NCBI RefSeq assembly: GCF_003953935.1
Contig: NZ_RXLQ01000011.1
Location: 62,001-126,000, forward strand
From: Massilia atriviolacea
GTDB lineage: Bacteria > Pseudomonadota > Gammaproteobacteria > Burkholderiales > Burkholderiaceae_D
Length of the DNA stretch: 64,000 nt
Direction of reading: 5' to 3'
Shown: piece by piece, positions 9,563 to 18,500 of the stretch
Numbering within the stretch: position 1 is the first letter of the stretch
How the letters are laid out: every line of letters begins with the position of its first letter
Notes under the pieces: model-generated
The model's database searches: none
What the model was told of the DNA's origin: nothing
The model's input: only the letters and a program-made list of their open reading frames with translations
Program-made: the position numbers and the translations under genes

Positions 9563-11623
9563 TCAGTAGCCATCGATCTCCTGCTCGGCGCTGATGATCG
9601 GATAGCTTGGATTGCTGGTCTTGCACTCGACCCTCCAGCGATGCGTCGCCACTGTGAGCCTGAGCCCGGTCCAGCTGTACGCTGCCGGCTGGTTGGGACT
9701 TTCAAACCATGGGCCGAGCCAGCCGTCCGGCGCAGTGCGGTAGGCAAGCACATTGCAGCTGCTCGCGCCTGCCGCAGCGTAGGACAGGGTGAATGCCTGG
9801 GTGGTCGGAATGAAGCGGCGCACGCCTTTTACCGTAGGCACGCCATCGATGCTGAACACCACGACTGGCGCCGGCGCGGCCTTGACCACGCGGGCCGAGG
9901 CGCTGGCGCTATTGGTCGCGCCGTTCGCCGCGCGGCAGTCGACGTCCCAGCGGTGCAGGCCGACACCGCGCGTCAGCTCGCCCCAGGTAAACACGGGCGC
10001 CTGTCCCAGCTTCTGCTCCACCAGGTTGCCATCCACATAACTGCGCACGTCGCAGCTCTGCGCGCCGATCGCATCGTAGCGCAGGAAGAACTTGCCGCTG
10101 CCGACCAGCGCCGGCGTGGGGGCATCGCCGAAGACGGGCGGGGTCGGGCCGGAAGGCAGCGAGCCGATCTTGAACTCGACCGTCGGACGCGCGCTATAGG
10201 CAGCGCCGGTCAGGCTGGCGCTGCGCAGCGGCTGTCCCTGCGTGAGGGCGCCGCCGCTGACCAGGCGCGCGCGGACGGCGTTTTCCACCTCGGCCGGGGT
10301 GCGCAAGGTAGGCGTGGTTTCGATCAGGCGCGCGGCCAGGGCCGCCACGTGCGGCGCCGCCCACGAAGTACCGGAACTACTGATATAGGTCGGGGCGGTA
10401 CCGTTCATCCAGGTCGATACGATCCGCTTGCCCGGCGCCCACGCGTCGACGCAGGGGCCGAAATTCGAGCCTGGCTCCGGGCCGAACCTGGGGTCGCCCG
10501 CATTGAAGCCGCCCTCGCCGTTCAAGGGCTGCACCGGCTGGCCGTTATTGTCGATCGCACCGACCACCATCGCGCCGTCGGACGGCAGGCGGTCGTTGAA
10601 GCTCCACTGGCAGGCGTCCTTGTACTTGTTGCCGGCCGACTGCACGAAAAACGCCCCCGGATAGCCGGTGGCCGGATCGGGCTTGATCAGGGAACGCACG
10701 CTTTGCATGAAGGCTGGCGCCAGCGGCGTCCCGGGCGTGGTCGCGGTCGGCATCTCGAAGTTGCTCGACAAATTGACCACGGCCACGCGTCCGCCGATGC
10801 GGATGCGGCGCTTGGCCTCGTCCAGCGCCGCGATGGCATTGGCGAGCGTCTTGCTTTGCGCCGCGCACTGGTTATCGCCATAGGCAAGCGAGACCAGCTT
10901 GACGCCGGCGTTGACGCCGGTGACGCCGACCGTATCGTTGCGGGCCGCAATGATGCCCGCCACAAAGGTCGAATGCGGATAGGTGCCGATCGCGCAGGCG
11001 CCCGGTGCATTCCAGCGCGCGCTGACGGCGACATCGGGATGGTTGCCGATGCCGCTGTCGACGACGTAGACCGTGGCGCCGCCGTTGCTGGTGGAACTGC
11101 CGCCGACCGCCTGCACGCCCCAAGGCAGGGTGCTGGCGCCGACCGCCACATCGCTCCAGACAGCGCTGGCGCTCGATTCGATGGGCACGTTGGCCGCCAC
11201 CGCCTTGATGCGCGGATCGCGCCGCAACGCCTCGACCTGCTGCACCGTGAGATACGCGGCAAAACCTTGCAGGGTGTGGCTGTACGCGTGCGTGGCGGCG
11301 ATCCGGTGCGCGGCTTCGACCTCGTGCAGCAGGCGCATCACCCTGCCATCATGATCGGCGCCGAAGCGCGGGTCGCTGACCGCCTTGGCAGAGTAACGCT
11401 GCGCGGCGGCGTCGGCGAAAGTGACGATGTAGTGGACGCTGCCGGCCTCGTTGGTGATACGCGCCGGTACGGACGCCGCGAGCACGTTCGCCGCCGGCTG
11501 TGCCAGGCTGGCCCCGGCCGTGCCGGCCTGGGCCTGGGCGCCAGCCATGGCCCCCAGTGCCGCCGCGCCGAACAGACCGCTTACCGCCAATGCATGAACA
11601 CGTTTACCCATTGCTCTTGTCAT
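9563..11623 (-). CDS. Secreted S8 (subtilisin-like) serine protease with duplicated C-terminal domain
   Basis: 686 residues: Sec signal peptide (MTRAMGKRVHALAV...AMAGAQAQAG), an inhibitor-I9-like propeptide (VHYIVTFADAAAQRYS...GFAAYLTVQQVEALRRDPRI), then the peptidase domain. The catalytic triad is visible: Asp in VYVVDSGIGNHPD (about D189), His in YPHSTFVAGIIA (about H217; HST replaces the usual HGT) and Ser in SSSGTSWAAPHVAA (about S420). After it come two tandem ~90-residue beta-rich modules, each with a SCxV...W...HRWxVxC pattern, hence likely one disulfide each. Start ATG 11623 has AAGGAA just upstream; a GTG 30 bp earlier is not preferred. It is likely exported by Sec and the type II route and self-processed. 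Confidence 0.92.
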   Translation of the reverse strand: MTRAMGKRVHALAVSGLFGAAALGAMAGAQAQAGTAGASLAQPAANVLAASVPARITNEAGSVHYIVTFADAAAQRYSAKAVSDPRFGADHDGRVMRLLHEVEAAHRIAATHAYSHTLQGFAAYLTVQQVEALRRDPRIKAVAANVPIESSASAVWSDVAVGASTLPWGVQAVGGSSTSNGGATVYVVDSGIGNHPDVAVSARWNAPGACAIGTYPHSTFVAGIIAARNDTVGVTGVNAGVKLVSLAYGDNQCAAQSKTLANAIAALDEAKRRIRIGGRVAVVNLSSNFEMPTATTPGTPLAPAFMQSVRSLIKPDPATGYPGAFFVQSAGNKYKDACQWSFNDRLPSDGAMVVGAIDNNGQPVQPLNGEGGFNAGDPRFGPEPGSNFGPCVDAWAPGKRIVSTWMNGTAPTYISSSGTSWAAPHVAALAARLIETTPTLRTPAEVENAVRARLVSGGALTQGQPLRSASLTGAAYSARPTVEFKIGSLPSGPTPPVFGDAPTPALVGSGKFFLRYDAIGAQSCDVRSYVDGNLVEQKLGQAPVFTWGELTRGVGLHRWDVDCRAANGATNSASASARVVKAAPAPVVVFSIDGVPTVKGVRRFIPTTQAFTLSYAAAGASSCNVLAYRTAPDGWLGPWFESPNQPAAYSWTGLRLTVATHRWRVECKTSNPSYPIISAEQEIDGY

Positions 11624-11995
11624 GTTTTTCCTTGTCTTGATTAGCCCATCCACGGATGTGAATATGCAGAATGCGTTGCATAAAAATCAACAGCGGGGCC
11701 AGTGTAACGCAATTGCATTTCAGGCATTCTTAATATTTATGAAATTTATTATCGCTCTGAAGGCAAGGATGGCGCGCCCATGCCGAAGGGGTAGGCGCGC
11801 CGATGCGGCATGCATGCCGGCGCCAGGAAACCGGGGAGGACACGCGCCACGGTGAGCGTTTCGCGCAGACGTGCGCGAGCGTGCAGGATCGTCGCGCGCT
11901 ACCGGCGGCACCGCGTCGCAGTACCGAGCGCATGCCAACTTCACATCGTTTGCCGGCGTGCCAGACTGCGTTCCCGACCTGCCATGGAGACTGTC
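11624..11995. other. Divergent intergenic region, no gene seen
   Basis: 372 bp between the divergent protease and hydroxylase genes. The first ~130 bp are AT-rich (for instance around 11725-11755) and probably hold the protease promoter; the rest is GC-rich. An open frame runs in front of the hydroxylase from 11810, but it is basic, unlike the family, and lacks a ribosome binding site. Confidence 0.4.
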
Positions 11996-12721
11996 ATGCT
12001 ACCCACCATCTTCGCCGTGTTCGCGGCGTGCTTCGTTCTTGAACGCGTCATTCCGGGCTGGAAATTGCCCAAGATCCGCACCTGGCCGCTGCGGGTGCTG
12101 TTGATCAATGCGGCCCAACTGGCGATCGTGGTGCTGGCCGGGATCAGCTGGGAGCGCTGGCTGTCGGCGCAATCCGTCTTCCGGCTGTCGCATTACCTCA
12201 ATCCGGTCGCGGGCGGCATGCTGGCCTACTTCATTGCCACCTTCGTGTTTTACTGGTGGCACCGCTGGCGCCATGAGGTCGACTGGCTGTGGCTGCATTT
12301 TCACCAGATTCACCACAGTCCGCGCCGGATCGAGGTGATCACCTCGTTTTACAAGCATCCGGGGGAAATGCTGGTCAATTCGATCATCGGCAGCCTGCTG
12401 GTGTACACCTTGCTGGGACTGTCGCCGGAGGCCGGTGCGTATTACACGCTGTGCACGGCGCTGGGCGAGTTCTTCTATCACACCAGCGTGCGCACGCCGC
12501 GCTGGATCGGCTATCTCTTCCAGCGCCCGGAAATGCACCGGATTCACCATCAATACGGACGGCACAAGAACAACTACGGCGATATCGTGTGGTGGGACAT
12601 GCTGTTCGGAACCTACGAGAATCCGAAGCGGTTCGAGGCGACCTGCGGCTTCGATGCGGACAAGGAAGAGCGCCTGGTCGATATGCTGATGTACCGCGAT
12701 GTGCACCGGGACGTGCCCTAG
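11996..12721 (+). CDS. Fatty acid hydroxylase / sterol desaturase family membrane protein
   Basis: 241 residues with hydrophobic segments near residues 1-15, 30-45 and 65-85 and the di-iron histidine boxes of the fatty acid hydroxylase superfamily: WWHRWRHEVDW (HxxxH), LHFHQIHHS (HxxHH) and MHRIHHQYG (HxxHH). Such enzymes use two irons and oxygen to hydroxylate or desaturate a lipid at the inner membrane. The bacterial substrate here is unknown. ATG 11996 has GGAGA 5 bp upstream; an ATG at 11984 is in frame but has no such site. No partner reductase is nearby. It ends 215 bp before the convergent TPR gene. Confidence 0.88.
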   Translation: MLPTIFAVFAACFVLERVIPGWKLPKIRTWPLRVLLINAAQLAIVVLAGISWERWLSAQSVFRLSHYLNPVAGGMLAYFIATFVFYWWHRWRHEVDWLWLHFHQIHHSPRRIEVITSFYKHPGEMLVNSIIGSLLVYTLLGLSPEAGAYYTLCTALGEFFYHTSVRTPRWIGYLFQRPEMHRIHHQYGRHKNNYGDIVWWDMLFGTYENPKRFEATCGFDADKEERLVDMLMYRDVHRDVP

Positions 12722-12936
12722 CGCACGCGCTCGATGCAATGCATCGGCTTAGGGAAAGGGATGGGACAGTCGGAACAAGGCCGCGGATCGTGCAATTCGT
12801 TCGTCTTTCGAAGACGTGCGATGGGGCATCGCTGGCGCAAACGGGATTGCGCCAGGAATGCTTCAGCACCATGCTCGCGCGCCGCGTCGGCTGAAACACG
12901 CGGAACGCGGGACGCGTGAGGACGCCCCTTGCAGCA

Positions 12937-14121
12937 TCAATCCGCTGGCGGCGCGGCGTTCGAGGCACGCCGTTTTTCGGCGTCGAGAACGCGCAGGGCA
13001 ATGTCGCTGAACTCCACGCCGAACAGATTCTTGCGCCCTGCGGTGGCTTTCAGCGTGGTCGCGCGGAAGCGCTCGATGTCGCCCAGCTGACCGTCGAGGG
13101 CCATGCGCGCCACGGTGCCGGAGACACACTGGGGATTGAGGCGCATGGCGCGCTGCAAGGCCGCTTCGGCCACGGAACGATCGCCGCGCAGGGCCGCGAC
13201 CAGCGCGATCGAGCCGTGGGTTTCGCTGAGGTTGCGGTCGAGTTCCAGCGAGCGCGCGAAGGCGACATCGGCCTCGGGCAGCCGGTTGCTCATCAGGCGG
13301 CACCAGCCGAGCGCATTCCAGGTGGCGATGTGGGTCGGCATCAGTTCGGAAGCGCGCTCGAGTTGCTGTTCTGCGGTGGCGAAATCCTGCTTGAGCAGAT
13401 TGGCCATGCCCAGTCCGTTCCAGATGCGTCCTTCCTGCGGATTGAGCGCAAGCGCTTCCTGGAACTGGGCCAGGGCGCCGTCGGCGTCGGCGTTTTCCAG
13501 GCACAGGGTCGCGCTCACGACCAACGCTTCGATCGGACGTTCGCCATGGGCCAGCGCGGCTGCGCTCATGCGCACGGCATCGGCGCCCTTGTTGCTGTCG
13601 ATGTAAGCCATGCTGGCGGCAGCCATGAAGACAGGATCGGTGGCCAGGCGCGCTTCGTTGTGCTCGATCAGTTCGATAGCGCGGTCAAGCTTGCCGACGT
13701 GATGGTAGGCGCGGACCAGCAAGGTGACCGTTGCCGCAGGCAGGTCGGGAGCGCGTTCGAACGGCGCCATGGTGTCCAGCGCGGCCTGGTGCTGACCGAG
13801 CCACACCTGGCAGGTCGCGAGGCTGAACGCCAGGTCCGGGTCGCTGATCTGGGCAAGCAAGCCGGCGTAGATGGGCGCGGCCTGGCTCCAGCGCTGCTGG
13901 GCGGCGAACACGTGCGCTTGCAGGCAGACGATCATCGGATCGTGCGGGAAGGCGGCAACGGCCGCCAGCGCATGCGGCTCGGCACCGGCCGGGTTCGACA
14001 AGGCAAGATTGAGCTCGATTGCGCGGGTCAGCAATTGCTTGTTGTTGGGATCGGCCTTGAGGTAACTCTCGGTACGGTCGCGCTGGCGCGTCAATTCTTC
14101 TTGCGATGTCGGTTCTTGCAT
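12937..14121 (-). CDS. Tetratricopeptide-repeat protein
   Basis: 394 residues with no signal peptide or membrane segment, made almost entirely of TPR-like helical hairpins: for example ALAQFQEALALNPQEGRIWNGLGMANLLKQDFATAEQQLERASELMPTHIATWNALGWCRLMSNRLPEADVAFARSLELD. I count about eight units. TPR arrays are protein-binding scaffolds; no catalytic motif is seen. It lies 99 bp downstream of a second, smaller TPR gene on the same strand, and both follow the giant Rhs gene and its neighbour, so a role in handling or exporting that protein is possible but unproven. No strong ribosome binding site precedes ATG 14121. Confidence 0.8.
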   Translation of the reverse strand: MQEPTSQEELTRQRDRTESYLKADPNNKQLLTRAIELNLALSNPAGAEPHALAAVAAFPHDPMIVCLQAHVFAAQQRWSQAAPIYAGLLAQISDPDLAFSLATCQVWLGQHQAALDTMAPFERAPDLPAATVTLLVRAYHHVGKLDRAIELIEHNEARLATDPVFMAAASMAYIDSNKGADAVRMSAAALAHGERPIEALVVSATLCLENADADGALAQFQEALALNPQEGRIWNGLGMANLLKQDFATAEQQLERASELMPTHIATWNALGWCRLMSNRLPEADVAFARSLELDRNLSETHGSIALVAALRGDRSVAEAALQRAMRLNPQCVSGTVARMALDGQLGDIERFRATTLKATAGRKNLFGVEFSDIALRVLDAEKRRASNAAPPAD

Positions 14122-14220
14122 GATTCGGGTCCGGGAGGTGGTGGGTGCGGCATGGCGTCTGCGCAGGTCGTGCGCGGGCAGAACCCGCGCAGACGCCGAT
14201 TGTAGCTGATCGGGACGACC

Positions 14221-14832
14221 TTACTTCGGGAGCGTGCCGCCGTACGCGGACATCAGCAGGTGGCGATGGTAGGGGCTGTCCTCGACGGTCTCTTCCGCCA
14301 CCGGTTCCGGGGTCGTGGCTGGTGGCGCTGCGGCGACGCCCGCCAGGGCTTTGGCGATATCGTCGATGAACATCTGCATGTCCTTGTTGAGCGCGGGATT
14401 GGTGTGGTTCAGTTCGATTCCCTTCGCCAGGGCAGCGCTCGATTCAGGCAGTTGGTCCTGCGCGAGCAAGACCAATCCCTGACCGAAGCGATGCAAGGGA
14501 TCGCTGTCGGGCAATTCCTGCAAGGGTGTCAGTACGGCGACCGCTTTCGCAACGTCGCCGCTGGTCAGCCAGAGCAAGCCAAGCTGAAAGCGCGCGATCG
14601 ACAAACCCGGGTCGAGCGCGAGGGCCGCCTCCATTTCGCCGGCGGCACGGTCGTACATCCTGATCTGGGCGTAATGGGCGCCCAGCAGGAAGTGCGTGGT
14701 GCCCGAGGCGTCCGGGCGGGACGCCGCCTCCTTGAAATAGACGATGGCCGCGCCGTCGTCGCCGGAGGCGCTGGCGTTGATGGCAAGCTGGTGGAGTTCA
14801 GCCTGGTCCAGGGTAGATAGTGTTGTGGACAT
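14221..14832 (-). CDS. Small tetratricopeptide-repeat protein
   Basis: 203 residues, cytosolic by absence of a signal. Three to four TPR units are visible: AELHQLAINASASGDDGAAIVYFKEAA, HFLLGAHYAQIRMYDRAAGEMEAALALDPGLSIARFQLGLLWLTSGDVAKAVAVLTPL, and DPLHRFGQGLVLLAQDQLPESSAALAKGIELN. The C-terminal ~50 residues are Ala/Pro/Glu-rich and end in HRHLLMSAYGGTLPK. It probably forms a two-gene unit with the larger TPR gene. The upstream region is AT-rich and carries an 8-bp-arm inverted repeat. Function unknown. Confidence 0.78.
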   Translation of the reverse strand: MSTTLSTLDQAELHQLAINASASGDDGAAIVYFKEAASRPDASGTTHFLLGAHYAQIRMYDRAAGEMEAALALDPGLSIARFQLGLLWLTSGDVAKAVAVLTPLQELPDSDPLHRFGQGLVLLAQDQLPESSAALAKGIELNHTNPALNKDMQMFIDDIAKALAGVAAAPPATTPEPVAEETVEDSPYHRHLLMSAYGGTLPK

Positions 14833-14910
14833 AATGAGTCGATATTTCTAAGTCATCAATTAAGAATAAAAACCCGGATCGATGCGATCTTCGTGAGCAT
14901 GAGGCCCCCT

Positions 14911-14940
14911 GCACTAGCTGTGCAACACGACGGCTAGTGC
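14911..14940. repeat. Inverted repeat GCACTAGC/GCTAGTGC in the 14833-15165 intergenic region
   Basis: Perfect 8-bp arms at 14911-14918 and 14933-14940 separated by 14 bp, 79 bp upstream of the small TPR gene. Without a T-run it is more likely an operator than a terminator. The remainder of the 333-bp interval is AT-rich (about 14940-15160) and I see no gene in it. Confidence 0.5.
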
Positions 14941-15165
14941 AAATTTATTGCAAACCTCACTTTACACACCCTCTAAAAAACTTCGCACACCCGGCGTTGA
15001 TGGAAATGTGCCGCGCTCAAGATTACTGATAAAGATATCAAAAAACAGAATGCAGTAAAAGAAAATAACCGCCGTATTTCATGCATTACCAGGAAACAAA
15101 TGGATATCATTGCGTCAAACTAATGATCAACCATATGCGTTTAGACATAAGACGCGGCGAATCCC

Positions 15166-15564
15166 TTAACGCGACTTTTTCAACGTCGTTTTTCCTTCCC
15201 AACCACATCCCCCACCGTGATAAGCGCTACAAACACCGGCTGCGGATATCTTGGCACGTTTTCTATTCCCATCGAACTCGACGTGAACAACGCATGATTC
15301 CGCACCCGCTTCCTTTACGTAAGGAGAAAATGAGAGCTTGTTTCCGGATACCTTACCCAGCCCTGCAATATTCCCTGAGCAAGCGCCCGTGATTACACTA
15401 GTTGTGGCTGCAACGTCCCCGCTTTCAGGATTTAATACGATGATCTGCAAGTGGATGGAGTCCGAGGTATACCGTCCGTCGACATCAGCGTATTGCGCGG
15501 CAGCAAATGATGAAACGATCGACATTGACAGCGCTGCGCAAAAATTAACGATATTTTTCTTCAT
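15166..15564 (-). CDS. Small exported four-cysteine protein; candidate immunity protein for the Rhs toxin
   Basis: 132 residues: a Sec signal peptide (MKKNIVNFCAALSMSIVSSFAAAQ) and a ~108-residue mature part with four cysteines (GACSG, ESCVV, GVCSAYHGGGCGW) and the ending GCGWEGKTTLKK. That cysteine-rich C-terminal pattern recalls periplasmic lysozyme-inhibitor-type proteins, but I cannot name a family. Its ATG is 3 bp after the stop of the giant Rhs gene, and its ribosome binding site (AAGGAA, 15573-15578) is made of the last Rhs codons, so it is co-transcribed and coupled. GC content is low like the Rhs C-terminus. A muramidase-like toxin tip with a periplasmic partner encoded right behind it is the classic effector-immunity layout; that pairing is inference. 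Confidence 0.75.
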   Translation of the reverse strand: MKKNIVNFCAALSMSIVSSFAAAQYADVDGRYTSDSIHLQIIVLNPESGDVAATTSVITGACSGNIAGLGKVSGNKLSFSPYVKEAGAESCVVHVEFDGNRKRAKISAAGVCSAYHGGGCGWEGKTTLKKSR

Positions 15565-15567
15565 GAA

Positions 15568-18500
15568 TTATCTATTCCTTAAATTTCTCTGCATTGTTCT
15601 AGCCTCGTCTGCAAACGCATCTCCGGCCCTCATCACATTACCCATATTTCTGTATGCCTGACTAAGCGACATGGAACCGTCGTCACCGTAAAGAGATGTG
15701 TTCACCGAAATGACTCGATTGCTAAGCACACTTCGCACCGAAGCGTTCGGAGTATTTCGATAAGCGGTCAGGAATCGTCTTCCATCGCCGGCGCCCAGGT
15801 TATGTAAGGCATATACATTCGCGTCGTCATCCGCTCCCCCGATTTGCCTCCCCGCTACGACATTGATCCTTGTAAACTCGGCCAATGTTCCTGCCTGAAT
15901 CGCCACGTCGGTACGATATCTTTTAACTTCAGTCTCTGACAGGTTGCGAGCGTTTTCAATTCCATATTTGGAACCATAGTTATTCACCATATCTTTCCAA
16001 GCACCGTCCAACAACTGCCCTAAACCGTGGGCTGTTGACATTGCCATAACACCATCAAATTGTCGTTTCGTGTTCAGAGCTGGTGCTCGCCGAGAGATAG
16101 GCCTTGCAGTCACATCAAATCCACGAGACTCAAAATTTGCGATTTTCGCCAGAACACCTGCATCGACATCCGCTATTAACGCGGCGCGGACGATATGTTC
16201 TTTCGTACTATTCCACCGTTCCATTCGAGCACTTTCCGCGGAAGCGTTTCTGCTTCTTGCAGTGCTTGTTCGCGGCCGGCCAGAAGAATTTACTGTGGCA
16301 AGCCGCATTAATTGTTTATCACGATCTTCGATCTCCTGTCTCGACAGGAGTCTCTCCGGCGATCTAGGCACGGTTATCTGGGGAGTAACCGGATTCGGAT
16401 TTCTCACGACGCTACGCGTGGGGGCGCCAAGAAAATTCAGCCACGATAGTCGCATAGCCTGCTTAGCTGAATCCTCAACCGATTGAGAAGTATCGCGTTT
16501 TCCTCTAATTATCACTTGCGGAATATTGTTTTGCGCATCGCTCCCGGTCGGAGATCCAGAGCCTATCGGTTCACTATAAGAACTGGTCGTAAAGTCCCTG
16601 CTCTGATAGATTCCAAGTCCATTTTTATCGCGCATTGTCAAATAATAATCCTTACCCTCCGACTTGACTATTCCCGCCGTAGACATACTGGATACCGCGC
16701 CGGAACGCTGTGCCAAAAGATAATTCTCTCTATCAACTTCAGACTGAGCCAAATAGCTTGGTTCGTTAACGGGGCCATCGCCAGCTGGAGTCATCGTAGG
16801 AAGTACGCCTCCATTTGCGTCTGCTGCGCGTGACAGTTCCGTCAACTCTGCTCGCGAGACGAAGTCGTATTCGCTGTCATGTGACGTCAGGTTCGCGAGC
16901 ATTTGTGCGTAAATATTACTCGGTCCTATGGAGGCGAATTTCATCCCGTCCATCGGGGCGTTGACCTCAGCACCCGGCAACAACGTGCCTTGCCCCTCTA
17001 CTTCCGGTCTTGTGTAAGTTTCAAATTGGCCGCGATTTGTCAAGCTGGTTCCCGGCGGATTGCCGAGCGCAACCGAATAAGAATTTTCCGTCCTGGTCGA
17101 GCCAAGTTCGTCATTCCGAACAATAGAATTGCCGAACAAACCTTTCCCGCGTGCGCTCATGTAGGTTCGTTCCGTCGCAACGCCGCTCTCGACCCCATCA
17201 CCCAGTGCACCAAGCGCTATCATCGCATAGTTCACCTTGCCCGGCGACAGCAGGGCGGTCGTCATCCGCCCCGCCAGCCCGGCCATCGCACCACGCGAGA
17301 AGCCATCACTGAAGCGCTCGGTCGGTATGTTTTGGGCCTGACTGTCTCCCAGATTGACCGACGACTCCGGCGTCATCGCCTGCGTCACCCCGGCACTGAC
17401 GGCAGCGCCCGCCACCGCAGCCCAGCTGAATTTCTCCTGCATGCCGGTGGCGATCGACACGCCCTGCACGACGACGCTCTTGATCACCGCATCGGCCGCC
17501 GCAACGCCTGTCAGATTGAGCCCGCCGCTGATCGCGCCGGTCACCGCCCCCATGCCAACATTCTTCCATTCGAAGCTATCCTTCTTGCCCGCAGCGACGG
17601 ACACCACTTCCGTGGCCAGGCTGGTCGCCGCCCCCATGATGGCGCCCGCAACGAACGGCGCCGCCGCGGCATAGCCCGCCCCGGCAACCTGAGCCGCCGC
17701 CGCCGCCGCATACGGCGCCACAATGCACACCACGATCACCAGGATGATGAGCAGCATCGCCACGAAGCAGTTGTCGCTCGGCGGCGGCGGTGCCGGCAGG
17801 GTCGGCGCGGTACTGCCGACCAGCTTGCCGTTATTAAAGCTCAGCTTGCTGCCGCCATCGGTCGCCACCGCCGGCGTCACCAGCACCTGCCCGGTTTTCA
17901 GGACCGAGTCGAACTCCAGGTCGTTCGCTTCCGCAAGGCGATACCAAGCATCCTTCGTGCCATACACGCGCAGCGCCACGCTGCTCAGGGTATCGCCATC
18001 GGCCGCTTCCACGGTGCCGCCGCTGGCCGCGCTTTCGCCGGCCGCATTCACGCCGCCCGGGGTCAGCATACTCTGGCTGACCTCGTTGTCGTAGGCTTTC
18101 CAGAAGGCGTTCCTGCCGTCGTCGCTGACGTTCTTGCCGAATCCGCCGTACGTCGTGCTGTAGCGCAGCAGCAGCTCGCCATCCGTGATGATCTGGTGCT
18201 GTTCCTGCGTCGGCGAATCGTGTTCGGCAATCCGGCTCAGCAGGATATTCCCGCGCGCATCGGTGATGAAGGTCTTCATCCACGCACCGGAGGTCGGCTT
18301 CGCCCCGCTGTTCATGTACTCGATGCCGATCATCACGCCGTTCGGATCGTAGATCTGCCGGTTGCTGGACGTGTCGCCGCGCTTGCCGGCCATTTTGCCG
18401 GTAATCATGCGCATATAGCCCGAGCTGCCATCGGCCACCATGCCGTTCACGCCCACACGATAGGTGTTCGTGTAAGTATTGAGTACGTGGTCGCCCACCA

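Noticed and set aside
11810-11995. N-terminal extension of the fatty acid hydroxylase
   Set aside because: Basic, non-homologous sequence without ribosome site; ATG 11996 with GGAGA fits the family length.
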